A stretch of 47,500 nucleotides of DNA, taken from Tubiluchus corallicola (Eukaryota > Priapulida > Priapulimorpha > Priapulimorphida > Tubiluchidae). The position numbers and the translations under genes are program-made. Below are positions 1 to 10,904 of this stretch, piece after piece; within the stretch, counting starts at the first letter, position 1, and each line of letters begins with the position of its first letter. The stretch covers positions 243,005-290,504 of the forward strand of contig JAQGDQ010000119.1 of NCBI GenBank assembly GCA_030141605.1, written 5' to 3'. Under the pieces are notes generated by a model that was given only the letters and a program-made list of their open reading frames with translations, was not told the DNA's origin and searched no databases.

Positions 1-174
1 TAGTAGTAGTAAAATCTTTATTTGCCATTTTAAAACATTGACCATCATAATACAAGACAGGCAATCAGTGTTAGTTCATATGAAATTAAACATACACTGT
101 TCTGGGCAAATGCGTCTGGTGCAAGCTAAACTATAAGTGCAACTAGAATTTCAAAAAATAAAATATAAACTAGT

Positions 175-3100
175 TTAGTACGGTCTGGGAAAAATGAAAT
201 TATGATTTGAGTAGGTGTCATCGTGTTCGTATGTCGGATAATCAAAACGTGTCATTAAATGTTTTTTTAATTTAAACTTGAATATTGTTAAAGAGCTGCT
301 GTGTTTTAGTGATGTCGGTAATGAATTCCAAAGTTGTATAGCTTGTTTAGTAATGGAATACTTTCCATATTGGTTGTTCGTTCTGATGTTTTTTAAATTT
401 AGTGTTCTGTTATTCATACTGGGGTTTTTAAGAAGTGGGAGCTTATTGTTTTCAAAGGGAGCATTAATATTGTTGATATATTTATAGAGAAACAGGAGAG
501 TTTGATAATCTCTGTGGGCTTCTAGTATCGGGATTTTCATGGAGTTTCTTAAAGAGGTGGCAGAATATTTACTTGTATTGTGAGATGATTTCAAAGAATG
601 GCCATTAACTAATCGTAAAGCGTAGTTTTGAAGTACATTTAACTTGATGTATGACTCTCTTTTCACTTTTTGGTATAGTATGCAGGCATATAAATAATGC
701 GGCAAAATTAAAGTTTTGTAAATTAGAATTTTTGTTTGTTTTGATAGTTGTCCTCTGATTTGTCGAAGGTACGAAGTACTTAATGCCATTTTTTTATAAA
801 TGTTGATAAACTGCTCTTCCCATGTAAGCATGTTGTCCAACTTAACGCCTAAGAAATTAACAACTTTTGACTGCACGATAACATCATTTTCTATTTGCAA
901 GGATATAGCAGCTGTATTTTCAGTATTGTTAATTGTTGGGGATAATACCATAAATTCTGTTTTGTCACTATTCATTTTTAGCTTGTAATAATTAAATGCC
1001 ATGTTGATATTCTTTATGTCTTTTTCTAAGTACTGTTTTGCAATGCTGATATTATCGTGAGCTAGATAAATAGTCGTATCGTCTGCATATTGCGTAATAC
1101 TTGAATGTTGTAGAACGTTAGAAATATTGTTGATGTAAAGGTTAAACAGTAGAGGTCCCAACAGTGTGCCCTGTGGGATACCTCGTTGAAGGTTAGCCCA
1201 ATCTGAGAATGTTGTAGAGTTTATTTTAACACGCTGCTTTCTATTTCGTAGGTAATCATTAATTAATTTTAAAGCTGATTGTTCAAATCCAAGTTCTTTC
1301 AAATTATCTAATAATAGTGTGTGATTTAAACTGTCGAAAGCTTTACTTAAATCTAGAAAAGCTGCTGCCACATATTTGTTTTTATCAAGATTATCTCGCC
1401 AGTTTTCAGTTACGTTTATTATAGCATCCACAGTTGAATGTTTTTTTCTAAATCCGAATTGATGTTTCGATAAGAGTTCATTTTGATTGACATATGTAAT
1501 AATTTGATTATAGATTACTCTTTCCCAAATTTTACTCATACAATGAACTATTGATACTGGTCTGTAATTTATTGGTTCATCTTTAGCATTCTTTTTGTGG
1601 ATTGGTGTAATATTAGCTGTTTTGCATTGATCAGGAAATTTGCCACGCATTATTATTTGGTTAGTGATATAGGTTATATGTGGAGCAATTAAATGCATAC
1701 TGTCCTTTAGAATTTTTATTGGTATGTCAGATGTGCCACTGCCTTTATTGGCATCTAAATTATTTATTATTTTTAAAATATCAGCAAAAGTAACACTGGA
1801 AAATGAAAATTGGTTATTTGCAGGTCCTATAGTTTTTAGTTTGTCCTTTATGGTATCAATATAATCATTCAGCAAATTAAAGTTTCCGAGGTTAACAAAC
1901 GTCTCATTTAACAAATTCGCAATATCTTTGGGTTTCGTTATTGTGGTATTGTTGATTTTAAGTTCATTTAACCTATTTTGTTTATTTTTATGTTTATTTA
2001 TAACATTGTTGATCACTGTCCATTTTTGTTTTGTAGTGGAGGCACTACTGCATTGTTTTTGAATATATCTGTTTTTTAGAATTTTATTAAGATTGTTGAA
2101 TTTGTTTCTAGCTTTCTTGTACTTTATGTGGTCATTTTTAGATTTAGTGTTAAGCCATATGTTATATAAGTTATTTTTACTATTTCTTAAATCATTAAGT
2201 TCAACATTTGTCCAACTACTTTCACAATTAAGCTTTGATTTGATGTTCAATTCTTTAACTTTTTTGAAAGGTGCATGAAGATCTAAGCAGTATTGGATAT
2301 TGTTTATTAAAATGTCTACTTGAGTGTTTATATCTGTTGTAAGGTATATCTCGCTCCAGTTCATTTTAGCTAAGTCATTTAAAAAGTATGTCTCATTATA
2401 GTGTGTGAAATCTCTGAAACTTTTCCAACACGAATTATGATTTGCTGCATTTAAGTGGAATAATTTATCAGCAGTAATTATAAAATTGTGATCTGAATAT
2501 TCACAAGGTATACTGTCATGAGCTATAAATTTGCAAGGGTTATTAGTAATAAAATGATCGATTAAAGTAAAAGACGTTTTATTGCACCTTGTTGGTTTAT
2601 CGTTGTTTAATAGTTCCACATTAAATAAATTTAGAAGTTCTTTGTACTTTGTATAGGAAGCAGTATTATTAGTAAGAGTGTTAATATTAAAATCGCCCAT
2701 AATTAAGATTTGTTTGTTTTCAAATACTGCTCTTTCTAATTCTATTCCGAAGTATTTAAAAAAAGTTTTTAATTTAGTATTTGGAGGTCTATAAACAGTG
2801 CATACTAAGTAATCCCCGATATTGCACCACAGAGATTCAATCTTTCCTGTTCGCATACCCTTTGTTTCTGTGGCTGTGAAATGTGATGGTATATAGATGG
2901 CTACTCCTCCTCCTTTTTTGTTTTTTGTTCGATCCCTTCTGAATAATGTGTGATTTGGTAACTGTATGGAAGTACTTGAAATTTGTTTATGTAGCCATGT
3001 TTCACTTATGCCAATAATTAGATTTTCCGTGGCATGGACTGTATTTTTTAGATATTCATGTTTTTTTACTAAGCTTTGAATATTAATGTGAAGGAACTTT

Positions 3101-3831
3101 AGATGTTTTTTATAATTGTAAATGAAACTTTTTAATTCTGTATTTATTGTTGGGTTATTGTATTTTGTTGGGCCTGGGTTACTTTCGATTCCTCCTAATA
3201 TGAGTAGCAAAACAGTAATTAATAGTGCATGTGTAAAGTTAGTATAAATTTGAATCACTCTTACAATAGTTTGTATGCACTTATAGTAGGGCTGCACCAA
3301 ACGAATTTGCTTTCGAACTTTTATATAGAGCGATATTAGTAACGATAGTATTACAATAGTAAAGAGAGTTAATCGCGTGACATATTGCTTATAATACAGA
3401 TGCCTCAATTCAACCACATATACAGTGATATTTTCTGAGCTCCAAAGTAAGCACACTGCTGTTATAAAAATTAATTTTGTACATAGTTTACTCGGCTTAA
3501 TGCATCCATAATAAATAGCTATGTAATATAAAATTCCAATTGCGTTTTGAACAAAGTACAATGAGTAAAATGTTGATATACTGTTAATTTTCCAGATAGC
3601 TATAATTATTATTAACACACTAACTGGTAATTTCTTTGCTATGTTCGTGAATGTTTGTATGCTGATTAGAAATAACATATGACAAGAGAAAGAAATAACT
3701 AATTGTATTTTACAGTTGCTTCCATCATTAAACGCAGACTTTGCTATTTTATATTGTGAAATGAAATTAATTAAGACGAGTACAGCAATTATCGTGACAA
3801 ATTTAAATATAATAATAAAATTGGAACCCAT
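175..3831 (-). CDS. Retrotransposon ORF2: membrane-like N-terminus, 2A-like motif, APE endonuclease, reverse transcriptase
   Basis: This intact 1218-residue ORF2 drives target-primed reverse transcription in non-LTR elements. Residues 1-212 are very hydrophobic, with about five or six possible membrane segments (near 5-25, 43-62, 68-82, 90-110, 118-140, 152-172). GGIESNPGP at 213-221 resembles the 2A ribosome-skipping motif. The APE-type endonuclease spans about 245-455, with HINIQSL around Asn250, SETW (Glu277), GDFN (Asp380) and SDH (447-448). The reverse transcriptase spans about 735-1000, with FLDLSKAFDSLNH (825-837), GIPQGTLLGPL (884-894) and the catalytic YADD (915-918). The C-terminus carries the usual WNSLP region. 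It is one frame from start to stop, so this copy may be recent. A 115-bp gap separates it from ORF1. The family is CR1/L2-like by inference from the domains. Confidence 0.92.
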   Translation of the reverse strand: MGSNFIIIFKFVTIIAVLVLINFISQYKIAKSAFNDGSNCKIQLVISFSCHMLFLISIQTFTNIAKKLPVSVLIIIIAIWKINSISTFYSLYFVQNAIGILYYIAIYYGCIKPSKLCTKLIFITAVCLLWSSENITVYVVELRHLYYKQYVTRLTLFTIVILSLLISLYIKVRKQIRLVQPYYKCIQTIVRVIQIYTNFTHALLITVLLLILGGIESNPGPTKYNNPTINTELKSFIYNYKKHLKFLHINIQSLVKKHEYLKNTVHATENLIIGISETWLHKQISSTSIQLPNHTLFRRDRTKNKKGGGVAIYIPSHFTATETKGMRTGKIESLWCNIGDYLVCTVYRPPNTKLKTFFKYFGIELERAVFENKQILIMGDFNINTLTNNTASYTKYKELLNLFNVELLNNDKPTRCNKTSFTLIDHFITNNPCKFIAHDSIPCEYSDHNFIITADKLFHLNAANHNSCWKSFRDFTHYNETYFLNDLAKMNWSEIYLTTDINTQVDILINNIQYCLDLHAPFKKVKELNIKSKLNCESSWTNVELNDLRNSKNNLYNIWLNTKSKNDHIKYKKARNKFNNLNKILKNRYIQKQCSSASTTKQKWTVINNVINKHKNKQNRLNELKINNTTITKPKDIANLLNETFVNLGNFNLLNDYIDTIKDKLKTIGPANNQFSFSSVTFADILKIINNLDANKGSGTSDIPIKILKDSMHLIAPHITYITNQIIMRGKFPDQCKTANITPIHKKNAKDEPINYRPVSIVHCMSKIWERVIYNQIITYVNQNELLSKHQFGFRKKHSTVDAIINVTENWRDNLDKNKYVAAAFLDLSKAFDSLNHTLLLDNLKELGFEQSALKLINDYLRNRKQRVKINSTTFSDWANLQRGIPQGTLLGPLLFNLYINNISNVLQHSSITQYADDTTIYLAHDNISIAKQYLEKDIKNINMAFNYYKLKMNSDKTEFMVLSPTINNTENTAAISLQIENDVIVQSKVVNFLGVKLDNMLTWEEQFINIYKKMALSTSYLRQIRGQLSKQTKILIYKTLILPHYLYACILYQKVKRESYIKLNVLQNYALRLVNGHSLKSSHNTSKYSATSLRNSMKIPILEAHRDYQTLLFLYKYINNINAPFENNKLPLLKNPSMNNRTLNLKNIRTNNQYGKYSITKQAIQLWNSLPTSLKHSSSLTIFKFKLKKHLMTRFDYPTYEHDDTYSNHNFIFPRPY

Positions 3832-3946
3832 TATTTAGATAAAATATATAAACAGTAAAATGATAAAAACAGCTTTGTGTACATTTATTGGTATGAGAAT
3901 ACTTTATATCTTATTCTGGGGTTCTAATTGTGCGTGCTTTATATTT

Positions 3947-4585
3947 CTATATGACCTTAGCAACGAGTTCACGCATCAGAGTTTTAAAGGCCTTTTTTAG
4001 TTCACCTTGCTTTTTAATCTGATTGTTTTGTATATAGGGTTCTGTGTTTGCAAAATCGTGTTGGTTTGCGTTTCTCGTGTATCCCGTGTTTTCATTATCT
4101 GTATGTGAAGACCTAGCATCTTCGTGCATTATTTGACCGGCGTTAGAAGAGTCCTTGTTATTGTCTGCACAATACGAGGTGCTCAAAACAAACGAGCTAG
4201 GCCTATTCACAAGTTCTGGTTTCTCATTGAAGTGGTTTGTACTAATTGCAGGTGTTGTAACGCTTGTGGGCCTAGTAGTTAATGACCTATTATCTGTTGT
4301 AAACGGGGTCGGCAGTAGGCCAGGCTTCGACACGTTTATAGGATAAGGTCCATTTACTGCATTAGCATAAGTTGACGGCCTAAAATTACTGTTTTCTACA
4401 GAAGGTACTCTAGATACGTGATAGCTGTTGCTTTTTTTCGCTCTGTACCAACGGTCTTTGTCATTTATACACAATTTCATACGTTCTGTTAACTTGCTGA
4501 CCCCCAGCCTACTAAAATGCAAGCCATCTCTAGCCATTAAGTTTTCATCTGTGAAATGGCTAACTAAATCTCTAAAAATGACCAC
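3947..4585 (-). pseudogene. 5'-truncated retrotransposon ORF1 with end of an SGNH/esterase-like domain
   Basis: This open frame lies just upstream of ORF2 on the same strand and is read for about 212 residues. Its first residues include DGLHFSRLGVSKL. That matches the C-terminal catalytic block (Asp-x-x-His) of SGNH esterase domains, which some CR1/L2-type ORF1 proteins are known to carry. The rest is polar, Ser/Asn/Thr-rich and low complexity, ending with a basic, helical-looking tail. The first codon in the frame is GTG, not ATG, and the frame runs into the junction with the inverted second copy, so the true N-terminus is missing. Assignment to ORF1 rests on position and the esterase-like motif. 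Confidence 0.6.
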
Positions 4586-6723
4586 ATAAAGTTCAAGAAA
4601 GCTAGAAACAAATTCAACAATCTTAATAAAATTTTAAAAAACAGATATATTCAAAAACAATGCAGTAGTGCCTCCACTACAAAACAAAAATGGACAGTGA
4701 TCAACAATGTTATAAATAAACATAAAAATAAACAAAATAGGTTAAATGAACTTAAAATCAACAATACCACAATAACGAAACCCAAAGATATTGCAAATTT
4801 GTTAAATGAGACGTTTGTTAACCTCGGAAACTTTAATTTGCAGACTGATTATACTGATACCATAAAAGACAAACTAAAAACTGTAGGACCTGCAAATAAC
4901 CAATTTTCATTTTCCAGTGTTACTTTTGCTGATATTTTAAAAAAAATAAATAATTTAGATGCCAATAAAGGTAGTGGCACATCTGACATACCAATAAAAA
5001 TTCTAAAGGACAGTATGCATTTAACTGCTCCACATATAACCTATATCACTAACCAAATAATTATGCGTGGCAAATTTCCTGATCAATGCAAAACAGCTAA
5101 TATTGCACCAATCCACAACAAGAATGCTAAAAATGAACCAATAAATTACAGACCAGTATCAATAGTTCATTGTGTGAGTAAAATTTGGGAAAGAGTAATC
5201 TATGATCTAATTATTACATATGTCAATCAAAATAAACTCTTATCGAAACATCAATTAATTCGGATTTAGAAGAAAACATTCAATTGTCGATGCTATAATA
5301 AACGTAACTGAAAACTGGCGAGATAATCTTGATAAAAACAAATATATGGCAGCAGCTTTTCTAGATTTAAGTAAAGCTTTCGACAGTTTAAATCACACAC
5401 TACTATTAGATAATTTGAAAGAACTTGGATTTGAACAATCAGCATTAAAATTAATTAATGATTACCTACAAAATAGAAAGCAGCGGGTTAAAATAAACTC
5501 TACAACCTTCTCAGATTGGGCTAACCTACAACGAGGTATCCCGCAGGGCACACTGTTGGGACCTCTACTGTTTAACCTTTACATCAACAATATTTCTAAC
5601 GTTCTACAGCATTCAAGTATTACGCAATATGCAACATGACACGACTATTTATCTGGCTCACGAGAATATCAGCATTGCAAAACAGTACTTAGAAAAAGAC
5701 ATAAAGAATATCAACATGGCATTCATTTAATTATTACAAGCTAAAAATGAATAGTGACAAAACAGAATTTATGGTATTATCCCCAACAATTAACAATACT
5801 GAAAATACAGCTGCTATATCCTTGCAAATAGAAAATGATGTTACTGTGCAGTCAAAAGTTGTTAATTTCTTAGACGTTAAGTTGGACAACATGCTTACGT
5901 GGGAAGAGCAGTTCATCAATATTTATAAAAAAATGGCATTAAGTACTTCGTACCTTCGACAAATCAGAGGACAGCTATCAAAACAAAAACTCTAATTTAC
6001 AAAACTTTAATTTTGCCCCATTATTTATATGCCTGCATACTGTACCAAAACGTGAAAAGAGAATCATACATCAAATTAAATGTACTTCAAAACTACGCTT
6101 TGCGATTAGTTAATGGCCATTCTTTGAAATCATCTCACAATACAAGTAAATATTCTGCCACCTCTTTAAGAAACTCCACGAAAATCCCGATACTAGAAGC
6201 CCACAGAGATTATCAAACTCTCCTGTTTCTCTATAAATATATCAACAATATTAATTCTCCTTTCAAAAACAATGAGCTCCCACTTCTTAAAAACCCCAGT
6301 ATGAATAACAGAACACTAAATTTAAGAAACATTAGAACGAACAACCAATATGGAAAGAATTCCATTACTAAGCAAGCAATACAATTTGGAATTCATTACC
6401 GACATCACTAAAACACAGCAGCTCTTTATCAATATTCAAGTCTAAATTAAAAAAACATTTAACGACTCGTTTTGAATATCCGACATACGAACACGATGAT
6501 ACTTACTCAAATCATAATTTCATTTTTGCTAGACCTGACTAAACTAGTTTATATTTTATTTTTTGAAATTCTAGTTGCACTTATAGTTTAGCTTGCACCA
6601 GACGCATTTGCCCAGAACAGTGTATGTTTAATTTCATATGAACTAACACTGATTGCCTGTCTTGTATTATGATGGTCAATGTTTTAAAATGGCAAATAAA
6701 GATTTTACTACTACTACTACTAC
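4586..6723 (+). pseudogene. 5'-truncated, frameshifted second copy of the retrotransposon (ORF2 3' part plus tail)
   Basis: This copy starts at a point equal to ORF2 residue about 566 (NDHIK) of the intact copy and runs through the 3' UTR to a TAC array. It carries several inactivating differences. A 4-bp repeat (AATT) near 5256 breaks the frame before the QFGFRKK block. An extra base near 5635 destroys the YADD motif. A 4-bp repeat (CATT) sits near 5727, a 4-bp loss near 5990, and a short loss near 6387. Apart from these, the two copies look highly similar at the nucleotide level. The 3' end holds AATAAA at about 6694 followed by TAC repeats at 6706-6723. Confidence 0.9.
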
Positions 6724-7929
6724 ATTAGTCAAGAACAGTCAAAGTAAATCTATTCACTTTAATCATTAAATTTATCACGGTATATGAACAAAACTTTTTT
6801 TAACACCCAACTGTCTGTGCGCCTTGATTATACTCTAAACTCGCTACCTAGTGTGAATACAAAGTGTATTAATAAGTCAGTGTCAGTGCAAACTTAGTGC
6901 TAACGAAAAATTATGTTTAAAAATACAAATCAAAATTCGTAACAAACAGTAAATTAATAAATTGAAAAGTAACGTATTAAATTGGGCTCGCAATACTGCA
7001 CATACTGCGCCTGGTAATCAAGAGAGATACCTGCTTTCTGCAGCGAAGATTTTGCAATGAGCGAACGTACAGACGGTTAAACCCCGTTATGCAAGGAATG
7101 ATTTGGCGTTTAAGAACAAGCTATAGGAGATTTTATGAATTAATAGTAACGATGGGACAAATTACTTTGTGCCAAACGATGTCAGACCACTCAGTTATTG
7201 TGTTTTAGAACGAACCAGGCCACAGAGATACTGCAAAGCTCATGCAGACAATGCACACAGGTTACAAACCTAGATTCTCAGTGCTGTGCAACAAGATTTT
7301 ACAAATACTGCCAATACTGTAGTCCATAATCATGTTTAAAACAAGTTCAGATAGAATTGCATAAAGTTTGGTAAATAATCAGAGAATTCGTAATACACTT
7401 TTCGCTAAATAAGCAAACGTTTAAATTACTTTATGTTGTCAATAAGACTAATAACGTGTTTTTGGTGAGCCAATAGTGCATACTGTGATACAGTGACGTT
7501 TTGGCAGTTGGTGAGAACATTTAAATTATAAAGATTTGTTTTCCAATTACATAAGTCTTTCAAGCAGCTGAGCCTAATGTTAAGTAAGATAACTTTGTAT
7601 CGATTTTTTTGTATATACTTTAAAATTCCTTTTGCTTCCCTTTGAGATTTAATATTCATGTCCTCTATAACATACAGTCTTTTCCAATAGTTCACTATTT
7701 AAATCATCTCATTAATTCTCTTCTCCAAACAGATTACTTCCTGCTTCTTACTTTCAGTCAAGCACACCGATCTGAAAAATCGGCTTTGTAAAATTCCGCA
7801 AAATGCCCAGGGCAGTTTGATATTGATTTCCATCAAGGTATCGGTCCGAAGCCTGTGTAATGTACAATGCGTGTTGAGGTTGCATGAACTTCTTTCTAGC
7901 CTTTAATTAATTTGAAACGCCTTGTCGGA

Positions 7930-8300
7930 GGATGGAATGAGAACGAAAACACGTTTGAAACACTGTGCTGGGGGTGGAAATGACCACAAAAACATTTGCA
8001 AGCACGTTGCCGGTGGTGTAAATGACCGCGAAGACGATCGGAGCACCTTGCTGGGGGTAGAAAAGACCGTGAAAACGTTTATGAGCACCTTGCTGGGGGT
8101 GCAAATGATCTTGAAAACGTTTGAAGCACCTATCTGTGGGTAGAAATTACCTCAAAAAACTTTGAATCACCCTTGTTAGGGTGGAAATAACCGCAAAAAT
8201 ATTGGCCAGCACCTTGCTACGGATAAAAACAACCGCGGAAACGCTTGCAAGCACCTTGCCTGGATTGGAAATGACTGCCAAAACGTTTGCGAGCGTTTTC
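7930..8300. repeat. Degenerate minisatellite, unit about 47 bp
   Basis: About eight imperfect units follow one another. Each contains a core like AGCACCTTGCTGGGGGT, then a block like GAAATGACCGCGAAAACGTTT. Units differ by substitutions and small indels. This array explains the overlapping short ORFs on both strands here. Confidence 0.8.
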
Positions 8301-8479
8301 ATTAGATTTGATTAGTATCCTGAATTGATTAATTAGTAAAATTTAACAATCTTTGGTATTGATTAAAATCTTGTATTACCACCTATTTTAATATTTTTAA
8401 GTTGGTATTAAACAACAACCACAGTACAATGATTATGGCAGTATTACTCTAAATGAAGTACTCAAAGTTGCAGTTATTT

Positions 8480-8790
8480 GTCAGTCAATCAACTCTTGTT
8501 TACCGAAGCTCTACCTGTATTTTGAACAAAATTGTCCCACGTATTAAAAAAATCTACTGCCTTACTGAAGCTCCGCCCACATGTTGAAAAAATCTCCTGC
8601 TTTACCGAAGCTCCACCCAGTATGTTTAAAAAAAATTTACTAGTGCTCGGCCATATGAAAATTTCTCCTATCTTATTAAAGCTCTTCTCACATGCTGGAA
8701 GAAAGTGTTTAGCAAGGCTGTGGGTACACATTGAGAAAGTTCTCGCAATTTACCAAAAGCTCCGCCCACGTCTTGAAAAAATTTCTGCTT
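8480..8790. repeat. Degenerate minisatellite, unit about 43-48 bp
   Basis: Repeated blocks resemble ACCGAAGCTCCGCCCAC, then a short spacer, then TTGAAAAAATCTCCTGC. About five or six diverged units are visible. The unit differs from the one at 7930-8300, although the two arrays lie within 200 bp of each other. Confidence 0.65.
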
Positions 8791-10179
8791 AAATTTCGGT
8801 TCCAAACACTCTAAAATGACACTTAAATAATTTCCTAAAGAACGCGATTGAGATACTGGCATTCTTCTATTGATTCATTCTTGCAAAATTTAATAATTAA
8901 CAGGAATTTTTTCAAAATGTGAGAGGAGATTTGTTAAAACAGGAGAACTTTTTAAAAAAATTTCATTATCTTCACGGATTTTACATTAGCGTGAAAATTA
9001 ATAACTTTTTCGATTGCATATCCTATATCCTACTGGTTTTTAAAACAGCGTACTCAAGAGGCACGCAGTCACAGAGCCCACCTGTTTTTGTTGCAGAGCA
9101 ACGAAAGCGCTAGAAGACGCAAAAATTTCCGAAATTTGCACCCTGAAATTATTAACAGAAATCATAAAAACACTTCCAAAACTTTACTTTCAGGATTTTG
9201 GTTTTATGACTTGGCAAATGACGAGATGGATTAGCAAGATTTATCCTACACAGAAATATTTCAAACTCGAAATACTAGTTTCTCGACTGTGTACAGAGTG
9301 AAGGAGTATGGGCCCAGGTAAGTGTTCACAAAGTAGTATTTGTTTATTGAACAATCTTGCACACATCAAAAAGGTATTGTAATTTGTGTTTTTATTGCAA
9401 GTTAGCACAATGCAAACCAGAATGCAGCACTCAAGGACAAACCTTACTAGTAACGTTGAGTACGTGTGGTGGGACTGGAATTTATCCAATTAATAAGCAG
9501 GAGTGTCTCACTGAATGCTAATCACCAAGTCTCCCGCTGAATATCTTTCGCCATCGGGGGCAGGAGGGAGTAGAGCATTATAGTGCCCATCCATTTACTG
9601 AGACGCTCGACAATGCTTCACTTTCATATAAAGTATGAAAGATCATCACACGAAAAAAATAACATATTTGATTTAATATTACATTGTCTATAAATTTATT
9701 AGGTGTTTATTAAACTGGTGATGAGGGGAGTAGATTGATAGATGGTGTGTTTGCTTAGCATACGGTGAGTTAGACAGTTAAACAGCGCTAAGCCTGTTCA
9801 CAAAATGCAGACAGCCTGGGATCACTAATTCTGCATGCGCTGCTGCATTTGCTGTGCAGCATCCGATGCTTCCAATCATGTTTTTCACTGGGAGAGGTAT
9901 ACAAACTTGGATAAGATGTCTTCAGGATATCATCTTAAAGTTTGTCCTTGACAATGAAATGGCTTGTGTCTCACCACAACCATCATTAGTAGCAAGCTGT
10001 TTAAGCTGTTGCGTTCATTTATTAATTCATTAACTTTAAATAGCCTCTCGGAAAAAGAGGTGCTTTTAAAAACGACATCTTTTTCGAACTACTAATTATT
10101 ACGGAAACCTACGTGTAGTTTGTGATAACTTTTATCTATAGTACAACATTTTCGCGACAGATGTCACCACCATGTAATA

Positions 10180-10363
<184 letters not shown>

Positions 10364-10904
10364 ATTAGACCGTTTATAACTGATAGTATTATGTTGTTGG
10401 ACAATTTTGTGGAAATTCAGTTTCGCAAAACTTTATCTATAGAATTATCTTCGTTGAATTTCGTAATTTCTTGATGTCTTCTACACGAAATCGTAGAGCG
10501 TAGTGACGAAAAATGTGGATTTCTATGTTAATGGAGAGATACGAACGTGTTCTGATTCGTTTATTGTGTTAAATTGTAAAATGCTATCAACGCAGGGTGT
10601 AATAGTAGCAATCTTCACGACTTCAATTCTAAATCTAAATCTAGTGTGTCGCAATTATTAAGATTTATTAATAATATTACATAAACTGTGATTTGCCATC
10701 GAACCAAGCTAACATTTTATTTAAAACATAAAACATTATATAAAAATTAATAATCTAATCAATATGGCGTAGAAAAATAAATTTTCATTTATTATCTATA
10801 CAACTGATGAATTAGAAATTATTATTAGAAATTTAATAGAATTTGATTTATTAAATTTTGCCAGACGAAAACTTGCTTATTGTCAGGATTAATTTTATAC
10901 ACTC

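Larger units (their letters stand above)
1..6723. mobile_element. Head-to-head pair of CR1/L2-like non-LTR retrotransposons (inverted repeat)
   Basis: Two copies of one element face opposite ways. The first, on the minus strand, runs from the left window edge to about 4585. The second, on the plus strand, runs from about 4585 to 6723. Positions 1 to about 2135 are the reverse complement, with small differences, of about 4580 to 6723. Both copies end with an AATAAA followed by a short TAC/CTA array (plus strand 6706-6723; minus strand 1-11, cut by the window edge). Both 3' ends therefore point outward. The junction falls at about 4565-4590, where the ORF1 antisense sequence and the ORF2 sequence share a stretch of near-identity around AAAAATGACCACATA. 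The left flank is outside the window, so a target-site duplication cannot be checked. Confidence 0.9.

Noticed and set aside
7426-7695. 89-codon minus-strand ORF
   Set aside because: There is no motif, no splice context and no homology that I can recognise.
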